From Lycocorax pyrrhopterus obiensis (taxonomy: Eukaryota; Chordata; Aves; Passeriformes; Paradisaeidae): a stretch of 64,000 nt of DNA. The notes below the pieces were generated by a model. It saw nothing but the letters and a program-made list of their open reading frames with translations, was not told the origin of the DNA and did no database searches. This document shows positions 13,529-26,000 of the stretch, one piece after another. The position numbers and the translations under genes are program-made. The stretch is from positions 56,275,660 to 56,339,659 of the forward strand of contig JACSVZ010000002.1 in assembly GCA_014706295.1 (NCBI GenBank). The letters run 5' to 3'. The number at the start of each line of letters is the position of its first letter. Position 1 is the stretch's first letter.

Positions 13529-15550
13529 ATGAGACTTTGTGAGTCCTGAAGGGCAAAGGAGTCCAGGAAGGCTGCATGTGCTTTAAAATGGATTGTTAAA
13601 TATTCAGGAGCAGGCTGCACCCATGTGTATAAAGACAAGTTGTCAGGGAAAAAGACCAGCCTGGTTAAACAAAGAACTTATGCTTGAACTTAGGGGGGAA
13701 ATAGAATATATCACCTCTGGAAGGAGAGTGAGGTATTTTGGGAGGACTATAGGGATGTTGCAAGGTCACGTAGAAAGAAGACTAGAAGGGCCAAAGCCCA
13801 ACTAGAACTTGATTTGGCTACTACGGTTAAAAACAACAAATACATTGGGCAGCAAAAGGAGGATCAAGGAGTGTTTCCATTTGTTGAATGCAGAGGGTAG
13901 TGTAGTGACAGGGGAAAGGCAGAGGTACATAATGGCTTCTTTACCTCAGTCTTCAGTATCAAGACCAGTTGTCCTCAGGATATCCAGCTCCCTGAGCTGG
14001 AAGTTGATGACTGGGAGATGAGTGAAGCCCCCATAATCCAGGAGGAAATGTTAGTGATTTGCTATGCCAATTACACACTCACAAGTCTGTGAGCCCACCC
14101 CAGAATAATGAGGGAACTGCAAGCGGTTGCTAGCTGTGTTCCCCAGGGCTCAGTTTTGGGCTGGTCCTGTTAAACATCTTTATTGATGATCTGGACATGG
14201 GGATTAAGGGCACTCTCAGTAAATTTGCAGAAAACACTAAGCTGGATGGGAGTGTTGATCTGCTTGAGGGTAGGAAGGCTCTGCAGAGAGACCTGGACAG
14301 ACTCAATCAATGGGCTGAGGACAGCAGCATGAGGTTCAATAAGGTGAAGTTATGTGATGAGACTGACAGCTGGACCAACAGCCTCACAGAGTCAGACCTA
14401 AAGACAGTCAGAATTTACCCGTGAGATTTTTTACCACGAAATCTTGCAGCTTCAGTGAAACCCACAGAGAAAGCTAAGAAGATAATCAATGAAAGATGTT
14501 CTGGACACAAGGAGAGGATGTTCTTGTTATGGGACGTTAAGCGTGTACAAGGAAGAATTTGCGGATAATACGTAACAACTATACTTTTGCTTGTATAGCT
14601 AATTGTTTCACTGCTTGAATGGTCATTGTTTGTTAGACAGCCTTGTCATTGTTTGCTAAGCAGCCAATCTCAATAAGCCACAGCAATTGTGAAGACGTAT
14701 AAGAGTAGCAGTAGAGAAAACAAAAAAACTTTAATGGCTTTGGATTACAGTAAGTGTCGTGCTGTTATGTCCATCTCGACAAAGCGACAGTTATGGGTCC
14801 TGCACTTGGTTCACAGCAATCCCATGCAGCCCTGCAAGCCTGGGGAGGAGGAGCAGCTCAAGAGCTGTTTAGTAGAAAGGGATGTGGGGGTGCTGTTTGA
14901 CAGCTGGCTCAGTATGAGCCAGCAGTGTGCCCAGGTGGCCAAGAAGGTAAATGGCATGTAAATGATAGATGGTCTGTATCAAGAACAGTGTAGCCAGCAG
15001 GACTAGGGAAGTGATCATCCCCCAGTACTCAGCATTGGTTCTCAAGTACTGTACTCAGTTCTGGGTGCCTCGCTTTAAAAAGGACATTGAGTGACTGAAG
15101 CCTGTTCAGCAAAGGGCAAGGTCATGAAAGGTCTAGAAAACACGTCTAATGAAGAACAGCTGAGGGATCTGGATTTGTTTAGTCTCGAGCAGAGGAAGTT
15201 CAGAGGGAACCTCATCACTCTCTATACCTACATGAAAGGAGGTTGTAGTGAAGTGGGGGCCAATGCCTACCATGCCTACAGTGAGAGGACCAGAGGAAAT
15301 GACCTTAAGATGAGATACTGGAGATTCAGATTAAATATTAGAAAAAAATTTTCACTGTGAGGGTGGTCAGGCATTGAAAAAGGTTGCTCAGGGAGGTGGT
15401 GGAGTCACCATTCCTGGAGGTGTTTAAGAGGTGCCTGGATCTGGCACTGGGTGAGATGGTTTAGTAGTTTAAGGCTACAGTCGTAGTGCTGGGTTGATAA
15501 CCGGACTTGATGATCTTAAAGGTCTCTTCCAACCTTGATGATTCTATGAG
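13529..15550 (+). mobile_element. CR1 LINE, plus strand, internally deleted and interrupted by a solo LTR
   Basis: From about 13530 the sequence follows the CR1 ORF2 region between endonuclease and reverse transcriptase. At 14146-14350 it encodes a reverse-transcriptase piece ([33 protein letters not shown]). The usual FADDTKL active-site motif here reads FAENTKL, so both catalytic Asp residues are lost. Downstream, 14790-15360 continues with the C-terminal region (LRDLDLFSLEQRKF), and the copy ends at 15510-15549 with the CR1 3' terminus (TCTTCCAACCTTGATGATTC). The segment just before the RT block (about 14060-14140) is out of register with a full element, which indicates an internal deletion. 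A solo LTR splits the copy at 14355-14789. Frames are broken many times; it is a pseudogene copy. Confidence 0.9.
14355..14789 (+). mobile_element. Solo LTR nested in CR1 (435 bp, 6-bp target duplication GTTATG)
   Basis: The insertion begins TGATGAGACTGACAG and ends CTCGACAAAGCGACA, so it has the TG...CA ends of a retroviral LTR. It is flanked by GTTATG at 14349-14354 and 14790-14795, a 6-bp target-site duplication as made by class II (ERVK-type) integrases. The CR1 reading continues on both sides. A TATA-like GTATAAGAG near 14697 and a GTGTCGT block near the end, similar to the U5 of other LTRs here, put it on the plus strand. No internal viral sequence remains, so it is the product of LTR-LTR recombination. 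Confidence 0.88.
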
Positions 15551-18375
15551 AGCAACAGCATGAGGAAAGACTACACTGAGAATGAAGGGATTTATTATGT
15601 ATTTAGCAATTCAACATTATAATCCCAGCAAGTGGGAAGAAGGTTAAAGTCCATTTTCCCGCCTTTCCTCCTTCAATGTGTAAATCACAGCAGGGGAACC
15701 AGCAGATGCCAGTGATGATATACTACTACTGTAATAGCTAGAAAAATAAGGTTTTCTTTTTTGGCATAAAAGCAACCAAAATCAAACCAAAAATATCTGC
15801 AAGCTGCATCTTCAGCTGCCACAAACTAGCACATTTCTACTGAAACTCACAAAGCTCTTTGGATACATGCCTCTGCATTCTTCTTTGTTCTCAGACGCAA
15901 CATCTAATCCTAGTGTTGAAAACGGCTTTAGTGCTTTCTCTGTTCTTGAGAAATCAGAAGGCAACTGAAGCCACTTCATGAAGCTTTAAGAGTTGTAAGT
16001 AGCAGATGGATGTTTAAGTCTCACAGATAGGGTTCCAAGTGCTAAAACAAGAGCAGCCCAACACAGCCACCATTGCTAATACCTCCACAGAGAAACCGTC
16101 AGCTTGAAAAGCAACCATGCAATTTTGAAACCATATCTTTTGAAATAAGGTCTCCAAGCTCCACTGCTAACACTGACCTGTAAGGGCTCCCACCGAATCT
16201 TAACTGATAAGTTTTGCAGAGCAGAAGGTCTTGATCTTAGCAGAGTTATTAGCAACCACTGGAGAGTGAAAGGAAGACTCACATGTAACTCCTGTGCATA
16301 GTGTCCAAGTCCAGAGCTAAGTAAGGCAAGTCTGACTAAAAGACTGTCTTCTGGACAGGATCCACAGAGCAAGGAGGATAGAACAGAGCAAGAGAATCAA
16401 GATCTTTTCCTGGCAGCAGCAGCTATTAAGAGCACTAAGCAAACAATCAACACATCCCTAAGAAACATCGTTTCTTGCAGGGTGAGCACTGCAAAAGAGG
16501 AAACTGATCAAAGGCAGGCCCTGCCTGATGAAACAAAGTGCACAGGCAGCTGGCAGCCCATCAGCTGCCAGGGAGTGAGAGCACCTGTGTCCTTGTGGGG
16601 ACAGGAAGGCACAGGGTGGTGGAGAAGCACTACTTGCAACCAGCAGTATTCCTGAAAGACAGGCAGCCCTCTGGCAGGCAAGAGCAAAAGCCCTCAGATA
16701 TCCTGAAGGGATGTGACACTGTTCCAGTCTGATTCATTTATGATGTCATTAAAACTCAGAAGCAGGTCTGTTTCTGGGAGGCCTCTGATGCAAGGAAATT
16801 TGCTGCATTCCGTCCCATGGAAGAGAGGACACTGATGGCTGCATTTCTGGTTTACACAGCCTATTGCTGGGTGAGGTCCTACAAGGAGAAATCTGAATTA
16901 AACTTCTCCGTGATATTCTGGTGCAACATAGGGAAAAAGGGTAAAATTGTCAGTATTCAACTTTCAGTATTTTCCTCAGAGAGTTTCATATACTTTTAAT
17001 GGTACCTTTTCCCAGCAACAGTTTATTCAGAAATCTTTCCTCAAAGTTTATTAAAAGTAAATAAATTTAAGTTTTTTCTAATATGTGATTAAATCTAAAT
17101 TGATATCTAATAGGTCATGTGCAAAAGAGAACATTTATTTCTAGATCTCTGGTTTGAGACATGCAAAGATTTTGCCACAGATGATTTATTGCCCAATGAG
17201 ACAACTTACCATGCTCTCTTAAACCTGAGAAAACACTATAGGTCCTCTGAATAGATTATCTTATAAAGTACAGCACAGAATTATTACATCATGAATATGT
17301 ATATATCAAATAAAAACATTTCAGTACTCTTACTGTATTAGTATTTTAGCTGGTTCTTAAACAGTAAAAGCAAAAGAAACTTGAACATGGCTTAACAACC
17401 ACTACCTCACACTGCTGTGCTTATAAAGCAACTATGTTGTCCTGACTAAACTACATTTTGGAGAGATACAAAACAGAAAGGAGAAGCAAACCCTCCCACT
17501 CCACTCCAGAGACAAATTCAAAACCTTGTCTGCCTTTTACAGCAACATATGACTCCTGTTGCAAGAGACACCTAGCTTCAGCCTCACAAAAGTCTGTCCT
17601 TCTCCACTGTCCAAAAGACCTTACCTCCCTTTACCTTGAAAATGCACATTCCATGTCCAAACCCCCAGAGGCCAGCCATCCTACAAGACAGAACAATACC
17701 AGGCACATGGCAAAAAAAACCCTCATCAGACTTGCTTCAGCAGAAAATTAAGAAAAAGAGCCTCAACTCTACCTCCGCTTTGCAGCCTTTGGGATTCCAT
17801 TCCCTTCAAACCAAGCAGACTGAGAAGGGGTGAAAATTTAAAGAGCCTCCTCCCCTGCCCCCTAGAAAAGCCAGGTGACGAATATTGTTTTGTCCACAAA
17901 GTCTTTGTGAATAAACACACCAGCTGGCACTGAGGGTGGGAAGAGGGAGAGGAAAGTACCAGAGCTGCCACAGGTGAAGTCCTACCAAGGAGATGTCCAA
18001 CACAATTGAGACTCCAGACTTTAAATCATCACAGCCCATCCCATTTAAGAAGAGATGTCAGGATCAAATTATCTACTGGGTGTCTGCCTGCTGCAGACTA
18101 CAACTCCTCAGGCAGCTTCAGCCAGCAGCATGCTCTCAGTACCTGTGTAACACTGCACTGGTAGCACTGTTGTGCTTTGTAACTAATTCCGGTGGGACGT
18201 GGCTGACAGTTTACCAGGGGCAGAGGAGAGAGGTATTTTCTCAAGCAGTATTTGTTCTCTCCAGGATGAAGCCTCTTATTTAAGATTTAACTAAGAGGGT
18301 TGTGCACATCTGATCGTTTTTCTTACGCATATAGGCATGCATAAAAACAGATAAGAAAAATCATGAAACATTATG
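15551..18375. other. Non-coding spacer
   Basis: No gene or transposon boundary was identified. The part around 16500-16740 is richer in GC and contains short CAGGCAG-type repeats, but no motif allows a call. The part around 17458-17850 has open frames on both strands of at most about 100 codons with no recognisable domain. Confidence 0.5.
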
Positions 18376-18381
18376 CCAAAC

Positions 18382-18597
18382 TGTTAAAAGGGGGTCGAGG
18401 GAAGCAAGACCCCAACTCAATATGAGTGATAAGCAAGCTTCTACTTTATTAGTCTCGGATAGCTCTTTTTATACTAGGTACAGCGAGATTATTTTTAGCT
18501 AGTTTCTTTTTCTCATAACACACAGCTGCTCTTTGTTTCTTCTGGCTGCAGGCCAGGGACTTTCTGCACACTCTCAAGGTCGAACCATTCTCCCACA
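18382..18597 (-). mobile_element. Very short solo LTR (216 bp, 6-bp target duplication CCAAAC)
   Basis: Read on the minus strand, the element starts TGTGGGAGAATGGTTCGACC and ends CCCCCTTTTAACA, giving TG...CA ends. Perfect CCAAAC copies flank it at 18376-18381 and 18598-18603. It contains a good TATA box (TATAAAAAG on minus, 18465-18473) and an AATAAAG polyadenylation signal (18444-18450), with the expected order and short spacing. The 6-bp duplication points to a class II/ERVK-type integrase. The whole LTR is only 216 bp, near the small end for retroviral LTRs. No internal region is left. Confidence 0.9.
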
Positions 18598-18603
18598 CCA
18601 AAC

Positions 18604-21600
18604 CTCAGTTTGGTGTGTATGGATGCACTAAGCCTCCATAAAATAACTGGGAATGGAAAATCTTCTTTTCAGTTTTCATCTAGTGATTAAGAATTCTACA
18701 GAAAAAATCTCTCTCCTCTTTAGGCAATCTTGAAACTCAGAAGAAGAGACATGGTCATTACACTCATACGTACTGATGACAAAGAGGGTTATACTGAAAA
18801 ACGGCCTGAGGTTTAGTTATTACTCATCTAGAATAAGTCTTACAGTTTTTCTAACTTTCTAAAAGGTAGAAGAGACCCAAGCTTGATGTATAAGATACAG
18901 ACACTGCCTTATACTAACTGCAGGAGAGGTCCTGAACAAAAATGCTGCTTATCTATGAACTCCAGGTAAAACTCAAATCAGCATGCTTCTAAACTCTAGA
19001 TTAAACAGGAATTCAAGAAGTCCTAATAGAGGGTTTGTTTGTGTGTCTCTTCTATTAGGAAGGCTTACAAGACAGTTGTCATCTACTTTGATTAAGTTCC
19101 TTCACAAAACAAGCTTCCTGGCGTGATGCTTTGAGAGAAACACATGTTAATGCATATCTCTTATATTGCTTGGAGTCCTACAGAAGTTTTGGCTATGCTT
19201 TGCAAAACATACCGTAGTTGCTCACACAAAGTAACACCCAAAAACCAACTCAAATTTAACTTGGACCCATTTGTTTTCAACTACTGGCCTACTCTTTCTT
19301 CATTTTTTTTCTTCTGCTGTTTCCAAGCCTCCTTGGTCCCTTCCTCCCTACCTTTTCCTTGAGGGCTGAAATTTTAGTAACTCTAACGTGTGAGGCTGAA
19401 GAAAAAAATACAAACATGGACAGTTCTGAACACAGGAAGGGTTGTAGCTTAACATGGTAACGCTCCTCTTTGCCATGGCCAAGAACTGATAGGCAAATTT
19501 TCTGCAGTGCCAAGTTCTTTAAGCACAGATACTTTTTTCTACTCAGGAGACAGTGTACAGTCATCTCATGACAAGTCAGGCTTAATGTATAAATGAATAA
19601 GTACAATCCAATCAGTGGAAGATGAATTTGCTGCCATTACAAATGCTATTGGAAATGTTTTCCAGTTGTGCCTTCTCTGCCTATTTTGCCCTTATTCATC
19701 ATGTCAGTGCTAGAAATGGTGTACATTGCAGTGACGAAAAAGTCTTCTCTATGTTGCAGCTAAGGGTAAGATTACTGAAAATGGAGAATTCAACTAAGTA
19801 TCATTCAGGCTATAACAAAACTTTTCTAGTATAACACCTCAAGTAATTATCATCCCAGTAACTGCTTATATCTTAAAATGCTTTATTAATGGCATTTCCA
19901 CATTTCCACTTGAAAATGTTCAATGTAAGAAGAAGTACAATTTAAGGAAGTAAATTGATCTTTTGCTAAGATTAAGTCCCTGTATTTATGGAGAACAGGT
20001 GTGGAAACTGCTGGGAGATTTTGAAGGTACAGCCAGAAAGAAAATATGAAGTCTATAATAATTTTGACAGTGGGAGGAAATTGAAGGAGATGAAAAGTAC
20101 TACTTACAAGCCTCGGAGACGAAGCCAGATTTTCTCTATTTGCTCTGGCTGTAGGTATTTCAGAGAGTTGCTCTCAAATTCTTCGATTTCCTTAGTCGGT
20201 GACTCCATAGCTGCAGGTTACCACTTGGTTAAAGCTCTGGGAGGACAGCTGCTGCCTCCACACATGCACTCTCTCCACCTTTAACGCTAGTGGGGAGCAG
20301 TTAACATTTCTGGCACACACTTCTCCCCCCCTCCCTGCAAATGGAACTGTGTGGGCAGCCCTGGAGCGCTCAGGTGTACACAGGGGGCAGCTGTTCCAGC
20401 TTGTCACCATCCTCAGGCTGAGAGGGAGGATCAAAAGCTCATCTCCAGATTGCAAAACCACACGGATTTTTTTCCCTTCGTTTTTTGTTCCGTTTTGCTT
20501 TTACAATAAGCCAAGGATACAATCCATAATACCAGCTGAGGGATCTTTATCAAGGGAGGAGGGGAGGAAAATCCCTTGCTGACAAGGGAGCTGTCTGCAG
20601 GAGCAGCTGTGGGGAGTCTGATGATTGCAGGGGTCCCCAAGGCTGCAGCTCTGCCTTACCATGCTGCCTGTTGCTGTGTGAGTGGCAGTACACAGGCCCC
20701 TCCAGTCTAGCCCCCACCAGGTCAGCCTCGCCCTCCCCTTCCTAGCAGTACTTTTTCCCACTTACCAGCAGCACTGCCAACAGGCTTGAAACCTGAAAAC
20801 TGAGGAAGAATTCATCTGTCAACATAGCCCAAGAACTGTTTCACTCTCTGCCTCCCTCTTTGCTTCCCTCTCTCCCATGTGCATGCACATCCACAGTCGA
20901 ATGAGGGAGAACAGGCTATTGGAGAAAGACTGGCTTTGATTAAAAACCCAACGAAGACAAATCATTGACTAAAAGAAAAGGGGAAATAACAAAGTGAGCT
21001 ACTCACTTCTGGCAAACAGCCATCTACTTCTTTGCAGTCAGTCTGCTCTCCTGAGAGAGTAATGTGCAGCAGGGGCTGTAAGGCTTCAACAGGGACAAAA
21101 TCCACTTTTAAAATAAACAAATCAGTTAAGTGCCAATGCTTGAAAATGCTCATAAGAGAAGTCAGTATACTGAAGAAAGACCCAGTCCAACACATTAGTC
21201 ACAGATGTATCAGTGTCTTTCAATAAGAGGTTTGCACAGCGGAGGTTAAGACTCAGTTTTGCAGTATGATGCCTGCCTCCAGATCCCCTGGAGCATTCCC
21301 ATACTGACCCCCAGGGACATGCCTCTCTACACCTGCAGGGGGTTCATGCTCTGAGCAGGAGGAAGAACAGGGATTTCTTTCATTGCACCAGCCCAGTCAG
21401 TCATCACAAACTCTGCCAAGATCTCTGCACTCTTCTCTTTAGTTAATGTTATTGATGTGATGTGGTGCTTTCAGCCAAAGCCATCAGAGCACAGGAAAAA
21501 TAACTGTCAAAACATTGTCTTAGCCTTAACACATTTTGTTGCATAATGCAAAAGCTGTCTTTCAAGAAGCAGAGGCTGCAGAATTAGCACCTCAGACAGT

Positions 21601-22912
21601 CAGGTAGCCTGTGACCTGGAGAAGATCACCTCTTCTTTGCAATAATATTCAACAATGTGCCTGTGACGCTAGGTCCAAGGCAGGTCTCTAAAGTACTTGA
21701 TGTTGCTTTTCAGAAAGCTCTTTGTATAATGAATGTTATCCTTCCCATTGCTAGGTGCCAAATTGTATTAGCCATCACTTCAAGGAGTTTCAATCCTTTC
21801 CTAGGAGGAGTTCTTAAGGAGTTACCCAGTTAAAAGAGTGCTGCTGTAATTCTTAACCATCTCCAGCTTTCTGCAGTTGAGTGAGATTCTCAAATATAAC
21901 CAGAAAGCAGCTGAGTCAAGTTGGTACACATTCAAAGAAAAGAGAAAAGTTACGGGAGGTAAAAACGTGAATCATTCTCCAGATGGTCCTCTTTCCCCTT
22001 GTGGATTACAAAGGATGAGCCAGTATGTTTGCTCTAGGAACCTCTTTTGAATGATACAAAGAACTGCACAAGCAGTCATAGCAAGTCGTTTTCTGACAAA
22101 AGCTTGGGGCATATTATCTTCTTATGTTCCTGCTGTAGTGATAACAGAATGCAGTGCTATTCTTCACTGCTTGTGCTACTTTCCATTACACTGATGCCTA
22201 CCACTAAACGTTAGTATGTTGCACACATCACTGCCTTTTGGTGGTGAGTAAAGGAGTTACAAAATATGTTGTCTTTTTTTCACACATTTGATTTTAAGGT
22301 ACAGAGGAAGTAACAGGGAAATGGGAATGCAAATTATTGGTAGCACCAGGTTCAAGCTCAAGTTTGGGATTCCCTTTCTCGTTTAAGTCCTGTTGGTCTG
22401 ATTTTGTGATAGATGCCATCAAGAGAGCAAACAGCAAGACAGTGACTGTAAAATGTTATGAACTTGTGCCGTAAGTATCTGACATGAATACATATCATCT
22501 TGCTTGCCTTGTCCTTAAACTAATGGCTTACCTCCTGGTGAAAGAGTAGCTTCCAAGAAGACAAAGTTTACAGGCCAAGTAAGCAGCACTCTTTCAGTTC
22601 TCACGTTCATTGCTGCATTGAGGCAACAAGCTGTAGGCAACCAAATGGCACCACTTGGTTTCACTCCATTTAAAGAGCTTGACTATCATGACTCTCATTT
22701 GATGGATACAAGCAGTAAGCCATGTCCTGGTGGATTAGCCATTTCTTTTAAAGCAGAGAGGAGCTCAGATGAGCAAAAGTCCATCTGCCTGTCAGAAACA
22801 TCTGTTGTTCAGCCTTCCGCGGGTGACGACCAAACTGGTTCGGCAGATAGCACTATGTATGCACCACTGCAAGCCCCTATGGCTGAAACAACACTGCACA
22901 AACTTTATCCCT
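18604..22912. other. Non-coding spacer
   Basis: No coding exon or RNA gene was recognised. A GC-richer part lies at about 20190-20760, but it has few CpGs and no promoter elements I can defend. The rest is AT-rich with short open frames lacking any domain signature. Confidence 0.5.
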
Positions 22913-23059
22913 GAAATCACAAAATCACAGAATATTCTGAATTGGAAGAGACCCACAAGGATCATTCGATCGAACTCTGAAGTGAATGGCCCATACAGGG
23001 ATCAAACCCACAACCTTGGCATTAGAAGCCGCATGCTCTAACCAACTAAACTAATGCTA
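22913..23059 (-). mobile_element. tRNA-Ile-derived SINE with CR1-like tail (TguSINE1-like)
   Basis: On the minus strand the element begins with a degenerate tRNA body: an A-box TAGTTTAGTTGG (23042-23053), an anticodon-arm region and a B-box GGTTTGATCCC (22998-23008), followed by CTGTATGGGCCA. The order and bases fit tRNA-Ile. Directly after comes a CR1-type 3' terminus (plus-strand ATCACAGAATATTCTGAATTG). A tRNA-Ile head fused to a CR1 tail is the known structure of the passerine SINE TguSINE1, which relies on CR1 machinery for copying. It is not a working tRNA gene: the acceptor stem is not closed and the arms carry mismatches. The family name is an inference from structure. Confidence 0.82.
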
Positions 23060-26000
23060 GTAACTTTCTGTATCCAAGCACTTCCCCAGCCTATCCCTTA
23101 GGAGGTGCAGGAGGGGTCCAGGACACCGCTGTTGCCTTCAAACAGGGTCTAGCTCAAGTCAGAGACTGGATTTCCCTCTGCTGTTCTTTTACCTGGCATG
23201 AGGTCCAGCACAGGATGACTCCTTCCTGAGCCCTTGAAGCAGCCTTCTTGCCTCCTCTGCTTGCCTGTAGGAGAGGAGCCAGGACACCTATCTCAGCCAG
23301 CTCAGACACTGCTTTCCTAAGTCACTAGGTCAGAACTGTCAGTGACAGCAAGGCATGAAGAGCAATGGGATGGAGAGATGGAGGTCCCAGGCAGGCCAAA
23401 TATACCCTACACTGACTGTCTCCTTTATCACAGCACACAGATTTGGGCAAATGGGGGCTTTGCCCTCTTTTCCTCCACTTCCTCAGCTGAGGACGGTAGT
23501 GGCATCTATGTTAAAAGCCTTTAGATTGAGCCCTGTGCAGGAAGGGTCCCAATTACAAGTATTTCTTTCAGTTCTGAAGAACTGATGATGTAGGAGGATG
23601 CTTACACACAGCAGAGAGGTGTTAAAAGGCAGCTAAGAAGAGTAGAATCCACACTGTGCCTCCATGAGGGCAGGCATCACTGTAAAACAGTCAAAATACC
23701 AGGGGGTGCAGGAGTAGCTCTGCCTTTCTCAGGATGGTAGTACAAGTATTTCATGCATAGTCCAAGGAGAAGTCAGAGCCACCTCTGACATATGTGGCTG
23801 CAAATCAGACTCTGTCCTCATGTTAAACTTTTCAGCAGCAAACTTGCTTAAAGGCATCTATAGTTCCTTCTTTTATATTTACTAAACAAAGACTAGAGAA
23901 ACAGTGAGAAAGTTCAGAGACCTCCTTACTTTCATGAGAGCTAAGTAGGCATAGCAGTAACATTCAAAAGGCCCACTGAAATGCATCCAAAAATGCTTCC
24001 AAGACAGAAACAGCACTTCAGTGAGCATGAGCAAACTGAAGCAATAATTTCAGACAGCAAGTTATCTAAAGTCTTTGCTGGACTGCAACAAAAACAGAGA
24101 AGCTACCCCATGCTGCAGGGGTAGCATGAGATACTGGATGTGTATTGACATGTTGCCTATTGCTATTCCAACACATTGCCTGTATGAACATGCATTTTCT
24201 CCCTTCAATTAATCTCATTTGACAGAATGAAAGCTTCAAGCATTGAAACAAGTTCTATAATCAGTATAACTACAATATATTAATGTCTGCTCATGCTTAA
24301 ATAATCCAGAATATATTTTATTCTCTTACCACTAATGCCTCCAACCAAAATTGCAGCAGAGTATTTGTCTTTTTTTTCTTTATTGAAAATCTGAGTCAGA
24401 TCCCTGAATTTCAATTGTCAGTGTGATGAGTCAGCCAGTAACATATTCCAAAATGTTTTGCTAATTCTATATTCAAACAGTTGTAAAACACTGACATGTC
24501 TTCTAATTCTGCTAATGCCAAAATAAACTAGGCAGATTTTGCTCAGTCTTTATCCTAACAGGAAACAGCTTCTTGCTCCTTTTCAGTTAAAAGCAACTTT
24601 TTTGTTTGTTTTGTTTGGAAGGCAGTTAGGAGGAGGGAGAGAAGTTCAACTATGCCACTGAACTGCATTGGTCCTACTTATTCTTCATGTTGAGGTACAA
24701 GAGAGTGATGGGAGTTATTTAGACAGTTCCACTTTTTAGTTTCATTAAACTAGATCTAGTACTTCTTAAACAGTGGTTTCCAGGTGAAATTTCATCTTTT
24801 TTCTGCCCAAGGTTAGACTTTAGGATTTGATGGCAACCAACCCACACCCTAGCCACACAGCCATTATGACCAACATAAGTGAGAGCTGGAAGAAAAGGCT
24901 GCAAGGGCTAAAGGTAGCCGAGGAGTAGCAGCTGAAGAGACTACCAACTACCTTTAATTATAAGCACTCACCCAGTTTCCTCAGGGCTGGGGAATTGTGA
25001 TTTCTGTTGCTCTCAGTAATTAAGGATAGTTTTAGCTTCTCTGTCCAGAAGTAGCACCGACACAGCTGACCCAGAGAAAGCCACACTTTCAAAAAGTTTC
25101 AAAAACAGTGAACTAGGTATATATAGATACATAAGTATTGCTATACCAGAAGGTAAGACACTAAGAATACTGCAGCATTCCCTGCATCCTAATAATGTGT
25201 CAGTCTTAGACTGCCACCAGGACTAGGCATACTGTGGAGAATTTCAAGCAGTAGTATTAGACGAAGACAAATTTTAGCTTTCTATCTAAGAAATTAAACA
25301 AAAAAAAATTACAAAATTAACAGTAAAATAATCAGCACCCAAAAAAAAAAGGCGCTGGTTAATTTGGTGGAAAGGTGCTGTTCATTTAAACTTCTATTGA
25401 GTCAAGTCAATCAAGCTGACAGTGTTGATTAAAAGCTCTGTTGACTGGCAAGAAGTTTTCTGTCAAATGCTATAAAAAATATAGTCAGCAAGACAAATGC
25501 ATACCTCTTTTGTGGTCTGTCCCTTTTGACTCAGAGTTGCTGCTTTCTGTGAAGGCAGATTTAAGAAAACATGCAGAAACCTTCTTCAACTTAGGAAGCT
25601 TACCAAAATGAGAAAATTTCCATGCTGATGGCATCTGCAGTTATTACTTAAGCCATGGCATTGTGACAGCAAAAAAAAAATTCCTATTATACTCACTCAG
25701 AGTACTGCAACTTTGACAAAAGGACCATCACTCTTGAAGGGCAATTGTGAAAATCTGTTTTTCTTGAATGACCTCCACAGCACTAGAATACATGGCAGTT
25801 TAGGGAAAAGGCATGAGGAAGGAGTGATGTTTAAGGGAAGAGAAGCTTTATAAAATGCTTTGTGGAAAAAGAAAGAGGAGAGCTTGAAAACTCAGCTATG
25901 AAAGGTCTGTGCAAAAGAGGTTAGATGTGAGTAGTAGTCCAAGCAACTAATTATGTAAAAGAAATATCTAATTAGAGGCTTAAACAAGACTAGTTTTCTA

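Noticed and set aside
20190..20760. A GC-richer stretch as a promoter or CpG island.
   Set aside because: CpG is sparse and no exon or core promoter follows.
22980..23059. A possible tRNA-Ile gene on minus.
   Set aside because: Arms are mismatched, the acceptor stem does not close, and a CR1 tail is attached: a SINE.
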